This document shows positions 62,701-64,000 of a DNA stretch of 64,000 bases, piece after piece. The DNA lies in NCBI RefSeq assembly GCF_018614195.1, contig NZ_JAGGOT010000039.1, forward strand, positions 47,318 through 111,317, given 5' to 3'. The number at the start of each line of letters is the position of its first letter. Within the stretch, counting starts at the first letter, position 1. Source of the stretch: Streptomyces sp. ISL-43 (lineage in GTDB: Bacteria; Actinomycetota; Actinomycetes; Streptomycetales; Streptomycetaceae). The translations under genes and the position numbers were made by a program. The notes below the pieces were generated by a model. It did not search any database. It worked only from the letters and a program-made list of their open reading frames with translations, and was not told where the DNA came from.

Positions 62701-63068
62701 GCAAGATCTTCCCCCTGTCCGGTCGCGCCGGCCGCGTCTCCTACTACTGGCAGTACATGCCCCTGCGCGACACCATTGCCGGCTTCGGAGTCATCAACTT
62801 CAACGTCCGCGTGGGTTACATCGGCTCCACCTACCTCCTGCTCTGGGCCGCCCCCGGCAGCGTCGTCTACGGCCGGAACTCCTACGTCGAGTTCTGGATC
62901 ACCAAGTGGTGGACCGGCGGAAGGTGGGGCTACCTCTACCTCAACGTCCACGGCCACACAGAAGGCAACACCTTGGCCGACCGCTGGATCCCGGGCTGGA
63001 TGTACAAGCGGGGTGCGGGCAGCACTTGGCAGAGGCTGGCCAGCAACCTGAACCGGATCCTCTGGTAA
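56727..63068 (+). CDS. Large secreted Rhs (RHS-repeat) protein with DNRLRE domain and C-terminal tip
   Basis: A 2113-aa protein. Residues 1-45 are a signal peptide (LALVMAVSGLQGSETALAA). A DNRLRE-type domain covers about 325-505 (LGNLFDTYVQQGETVDWSND, ITWNTAPVADALISDAKLSL). Fibronectin-like segments follow, then many YD repeats from about 850 to 1925 (YDSTGRLRQQWNP, EYDRYGNAVHS, YDKLGRVVSYTDADG). The Rhs core LYDPTTGRFLTRDADPKGG...NAYAYCSGDPVNCWD is at about 1925-1960. The last 150 residues (after DTTGLLDYSF) form a variable tip, the toxin position in Rhs/polymorphic toxins. GGGGGGA precedes the ATG. A small membrane gene follows. Confidence 0.92.
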   Translation: MDFHKRPGTPIWRFRQLTGGAARFGATAAGLALVMAVSGLQGSETALAATQQPHAGTPEAAAATSAADIPSARVAARLSGKRVEALSERTETSTTWVNKDGSLTSEVAAGPIRFKDATGQWRDVDVDLTPAPDGSIVSKAHPQGLRLSGKTGTKAQSLAAAQSTAGSDLVTLGQGDEAITLQWRGGLPAPKLDGTRATYTDAVPGADVVVEATRTGFEQFVEVKAKPAAGFSYTLPLKTKGLKVEQQADGSVLFTDKKSKKTATMPAPVMWDATVDAASGEHTRRAKVGLKVVKTKDGVDLVVTPDADFLADAATKYPVTVDPSTSALGNLFDTYVQQGETVDWSNDTELDLGNPGTKNANGTYRTARSFITWNTAPVADALISDAKLSLWDFHSGNTDCSAQPWEVWTANGPTTASRWTNQPAMVTKMATSTETKGNPACTSAPDGWINADVTSLVQHWANNKWTFSSMGLRATDENNTKQWKRVNSANAASNVPKLTVTYNYRPRTGTNQEAGPPFFSYDGAYTVNTVTPTLRDTFVDANGDKVQGAYQIFDSATDTQVGDVLRSSFVPSGQVASVTVPAGLLVNGKTYKFRTSPYDGTHYNLGWSAWKTFTVDTTAPAATGIASAAFPRDAWSGTPDADGKLSGGFTFTPPGSDVRDIQYSLDGAPWTTLSTTAAVTEQLTFGAGQHTVRVRTRDKAANLSVETSYPFAAGTGAALTSPSEGDRTARRSVLAAEGQATYTGVTYEYRRSDTDAWQNVPVADVRKAADGSAVASWPLASPQGRPEALTWNITDTLLEDGPVSVRSVFNVGAQTANSPARTLTVDRNAGTAPTQTMGPGVLNMLTGDYVVSATDASAYGLTVSRSAASRGRTQAAAETVPIFGKEWLSGTALDGNSSWLHVRKTSETSLALVTLGGLEIGFTSVAGGGWKAEPGSEELTLTGSFTGTFSLKDNGGHVTEFAKQDPAQLTWPATTSEQEGLAGSETKVIAETVTIGGKKLSRPKLLVGSTSAVPLTTCATTPATKGCRVIEFTYATSTTATPLAFGDFADQVKEIKLWSTEPGATAATSKQVSTYRYDSTGRLRQQWNPNLAQSTMAEYDYDSAGRVTSLKSQSELPYTFTYGKAGNSAASGEGMLLKLSRPGLKQGTVDVEEGTSATTIVYDVPLTGTKAPYQMGPGDVQAWGQQQLVTDATAIFPADSVPSSSDGAQLSASNYTRAALMYTDASGREVNSAAPGGHITTKEYDRYGNAVHSLSAANRELALGISASDQAALADLGIQNLPSAERAELLSARTVYDSTGTRGLEAFAPLRRVTLAQPLTSGGTTLVAAGESVVARNWTTNTYDEGRPTDGSATVENQITRVSIGAQLLAHPSLMAEPRTTEHTYDWVKGLKTKTVEDPGGVALVETTEYDDQGRATSETLPGGGGQAATTQLTTYWSATGTGECKGRPEWADRPCVTRPAGAITGGGTNPSERPSVGAEYDFWGNPTKSTETVGAQTRITEKTYDAASRQTGVKITGGLGTAVPETRTEYDPVTGRAVKTVSPTAGTITTAYDKLGRVVSYTDADGGVSTSQYDLLDRAVKETDSVPSSVTYTYDHAAEPRGVVTQTTDSVAGTFKVAYDADGGVVSETLPGGYSLTQRRDPAGGVLLREYTRTSDGAAVLSDSVTRSIHGQVLEHSGLTSQDYGYDGLGRLTSVRDDSVDGCTTRTYSFDSRSNRTGQTSATGAPGAPCPAAGGTSVTHTYDSADRLTDSGYAYDTLGRTTTLPGSTIGYYANDLVRQQTTGNQRQTWELDASMRFRSWTVERNTSGSWAQTASKLNHYSADGDSPSWIVEDGAGTVTRIVNSAPGDFAATTTATGGTVLQLTNIHGDVALQLPLDSAQPPVAISTDEYGNPRAGQADTRYDWLGGKQRSSENVGGLTLMGVRLYDPTTGRFLTRDADPKGGANAYAYCSGDPVNCWDTTGLLDYSFTFFIGSGNATPQGVFSYWMNYFGKIFPLSGRAGRVSYYWQYMPLRDTIAGFGVINFNVRVGYIGSTYLLLWAAPGSVVYGRNSYVEFWITKWWTGGRWGYLYLNVHGHTEGNTLADRWIPGWMYKRGAGSTWQRLASNLNRILW

Positions 63069-63174
63069 CCGGTTTCCGATGGCCTGCGTCTGCCTGACGG
63101 TCGCTTTCTGACCGCGGCATTCCGACAACCGCTTCACGAGTACGACTGAGGAGCGCCGAAAGACGACGCCCTTC

Positions 63175-63211
63175 ACGGGGGTGGTGTGCACATACTGCGC
63201 ACCACCCCCGT
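63175..63211 (+). terminator. Hairpin after the Rhs gene
   Basis: A 16-bp stem with one G-T wobble (ACGGGGGTGGTGTGCA / TGCGCACCACCCCCGT), loop CATAC. It separates the Rhs gene from the membrane gene, whose upstream GTG at 63186 lies inside it and is therefore disfavoured. Confidence 0.8.
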
Positions 63212-63263
63212 CTTCATATGCTTCATCTTCTGGATTCACCGACATTACGAGGCTGGGTACCCG

Positions 63264-63710
63264 ATGAAACCCGTCAACAGAATCGTGCCCGTCCGGGTCA
63301 AAGGAACGGTGATATCCGCCTGGCGCGAGCCGGTGTCACGGGCATACCTGGGCCTTTTCGCTGTGTTCGCGCTGTGGGCCGCGGCCGGCGGCACCGGGCT
63401 GGTCGCAGAGTGGTGGCCGGCCCGCCACCTCGCGGTGATCCTGTCCATGCCCTGGTTGCTGGTCGTGGTCCTGTTCCTCGCCCTGGCCCGGATCGACTCG
63501 TGGCTCCTCGGCTACAACTTCTACTTCGAGTCACCCGCCTGGCTCTTCGAGCCCCTCTGGGTGGTCTACTGCCTCGCCGCGGGTCTGCTCAACGCCCGTC
63601 TCCTCGCGCGTTGGTCCCGCTCCGCCCGGGAGTCCGGTAGGACGCCGTGGGTGGTACCGGTGTCGGCGGTGGCCTTCTTCGCGGCCGTTTTCGCACTCTG
63701 GCACCTCTGA
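63264..63710 (+). CDS. Small polytopic membrane protein, candidate Rhs immunity protein
   Basis: A 148-aa protein from the ATG at 63264 with four hydrophobic stretches: AYLGLFAVFALWAAAGGTGL, LAVILSMPWLLVVVLFLALA, WLFEPLWVVYCLAAGLLNAR and VVPVSAVAFFAAVFALWHL. A basic loop RLLARWSRSARESG lies between the last two. The first 25 residues are basic (MKPVNRIVPVRVKG). It is immediately downstream of the Rhs tip, the immunity position, but on the far side of a hairpin. A membrane toxin tip would fit a membrane immunity protein; this is inference. It may alternatively belong to a conserved Streptomyces small membrane protein family. Confidence 0.7.
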   Translation: MKPVNRIVPVRVKGTVISAWREPVSRAYLGLFAVFALWAAAGGTGLVAEWWPARHLAVILSMPWLLVVVLFLALARIDSWLLGYNFYFESPAWLFEPLWVVYCLAAGLLNARLLARWSRSARESGRTPWVVPVSAVAFFAAVFALWHL

Positions 63711-63952
63711 GTGCCGGACACACCGAAGGACCCGCCGACGGCCGGCCGGGCCCAGCCGCACGCACCGGTCCCGATGGTGTGGTTCGAGTGCGACGCCCCC
63801 GGCCCCGGCGGTACTTGAGGCGCGGCGCGGGCGCGGAACGGAGCACTGGATCGCGCCGGATCTTCATGTACATCCGGCCACACCGCGTACAACCATTCGA
63901 CGGCACGGCCGGTCTACCCCAGCGAACTCCCTGCTGAGCCGAAGGACCGTAC

Positions 63953-64000
63953 ATGCGCCCGTACCTGCGGAACACCCTCGCCACCCTCACCGTGGCCGCC
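63953..64000 (+). CDS. Start of a secreted protein, cut by the window edge
   Basis: Only 16 codons are present: MRPYLRNTLATLTVAA, the charged start and first hydrophobic residues of a signal peptide. GAAGGA lies about 7 nt upstream of the ATG. The identity cannot be told. Confidence 0.6.
   Translation, partial: MRPYLRNTLATLTVAA

Noticed and set aside
63186..63263. Upstream GTG extension of the membrane gene after Rhs
   Set aside because: The GTG lies inside the terminator hairpin; the ATG at 63264 gives a complete four-segment protein.

Overview
The window is high-GC actinobacterial chromosome, almost certainly Streptomyces or a very close relative. The evidence is GTG and TTG starts, dense operons, GC-rich hairpin terminators between convergent genes, an AfsR/SARP regulator, DtxR/DmdR-type iron boxes, a LAxTG sorting signal, an RNB ribonuclease, a class A RNase P RNA, and many secreted proteins. 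Most of it looks like core or conserved chromosome. Small accessory patches lie around an insertion sequence (33.1-37.8 kb) and a large Rhs gene (56.3-63.7 kb).

Layout. 0-11 kb: EEP-family membrane phosphodiesterase, panB, a DrrAB-type ABC exporter, a 1139-aa AfsR-like regulator, an M50 protease with a broken tandem copy, npdG (F420), and small unknowns. 11-24 kb: map, then an iron/heme island. The island holds heme oxygenase, two HtaA-domain surface proteins, hmuTUV and efeOBU, and each transcription unit has an iron-box-like site upstream. A PhzF-like gene is embedded in it. 24-33 kb: second PhzF protein, SDR, Bcr/CflA-type exporter, Rsm22-like methyltransferase, dimethylargininase with a divergent TetR regulator, primase-like protein, yaaA, RNB ribonuclease. 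33-38 kb: small secreted cysteine-containing proteins, one broken by an amber codon and one lacking a normal start; an IS4-type element; an M15-like mini-peptidase; and a three-cistron operon made of an 11-codon ORF, a 109-aa protein and a secreted transglycosylase. 38-48 kb: AraC and LuxR-type regulators, rnpB with its terminator, an ABC exporter divergent from a leaderless histidine kinase/response regulator pair across a perfect 24-bp palindrome, and an operon of NIF3, a CTG-started zinc-ribbon protein and RNase H/phosphatase. 48-56 kb: a beta-oxidation/steroid-type catabolic block (SDR, Zn-ADH, MaoC hydratase, SCPx-like thiolase, FadE34-like fused acyl-CoA dehydrogenase) with sites matching the mycobacterial KstR operator. 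56-64 kb: a 2113-residue secreted Rhs protein with a C-terminal tip, a membrane protein that may be its immunity partner, and the start of another secreted protein cut by the window edge.

How the genes work together. HtaA proteins would capture heme at the surface, HmuTUV would import it, and heme oxygenase would release the iron; EfeOBU supplies a second iron route. All are probably repressed by a DmdR/DtxR regulator when iron is plentiful. The 49-56 kb block could oxidise a steroid- or acyl-CoA-like side chain under a KstR-like TetR repressor that is not encoded here. No tRNA, rRNA, CRISPR array or prophage was seen. The least explained items are the 11-codon ORF MFFAFFGLIWD ahead of the transglycosylase operon, the KstR-type operator set, the Rhs tip/membrane protein pair, and the decaying secreted-protein cluster next to the IS.
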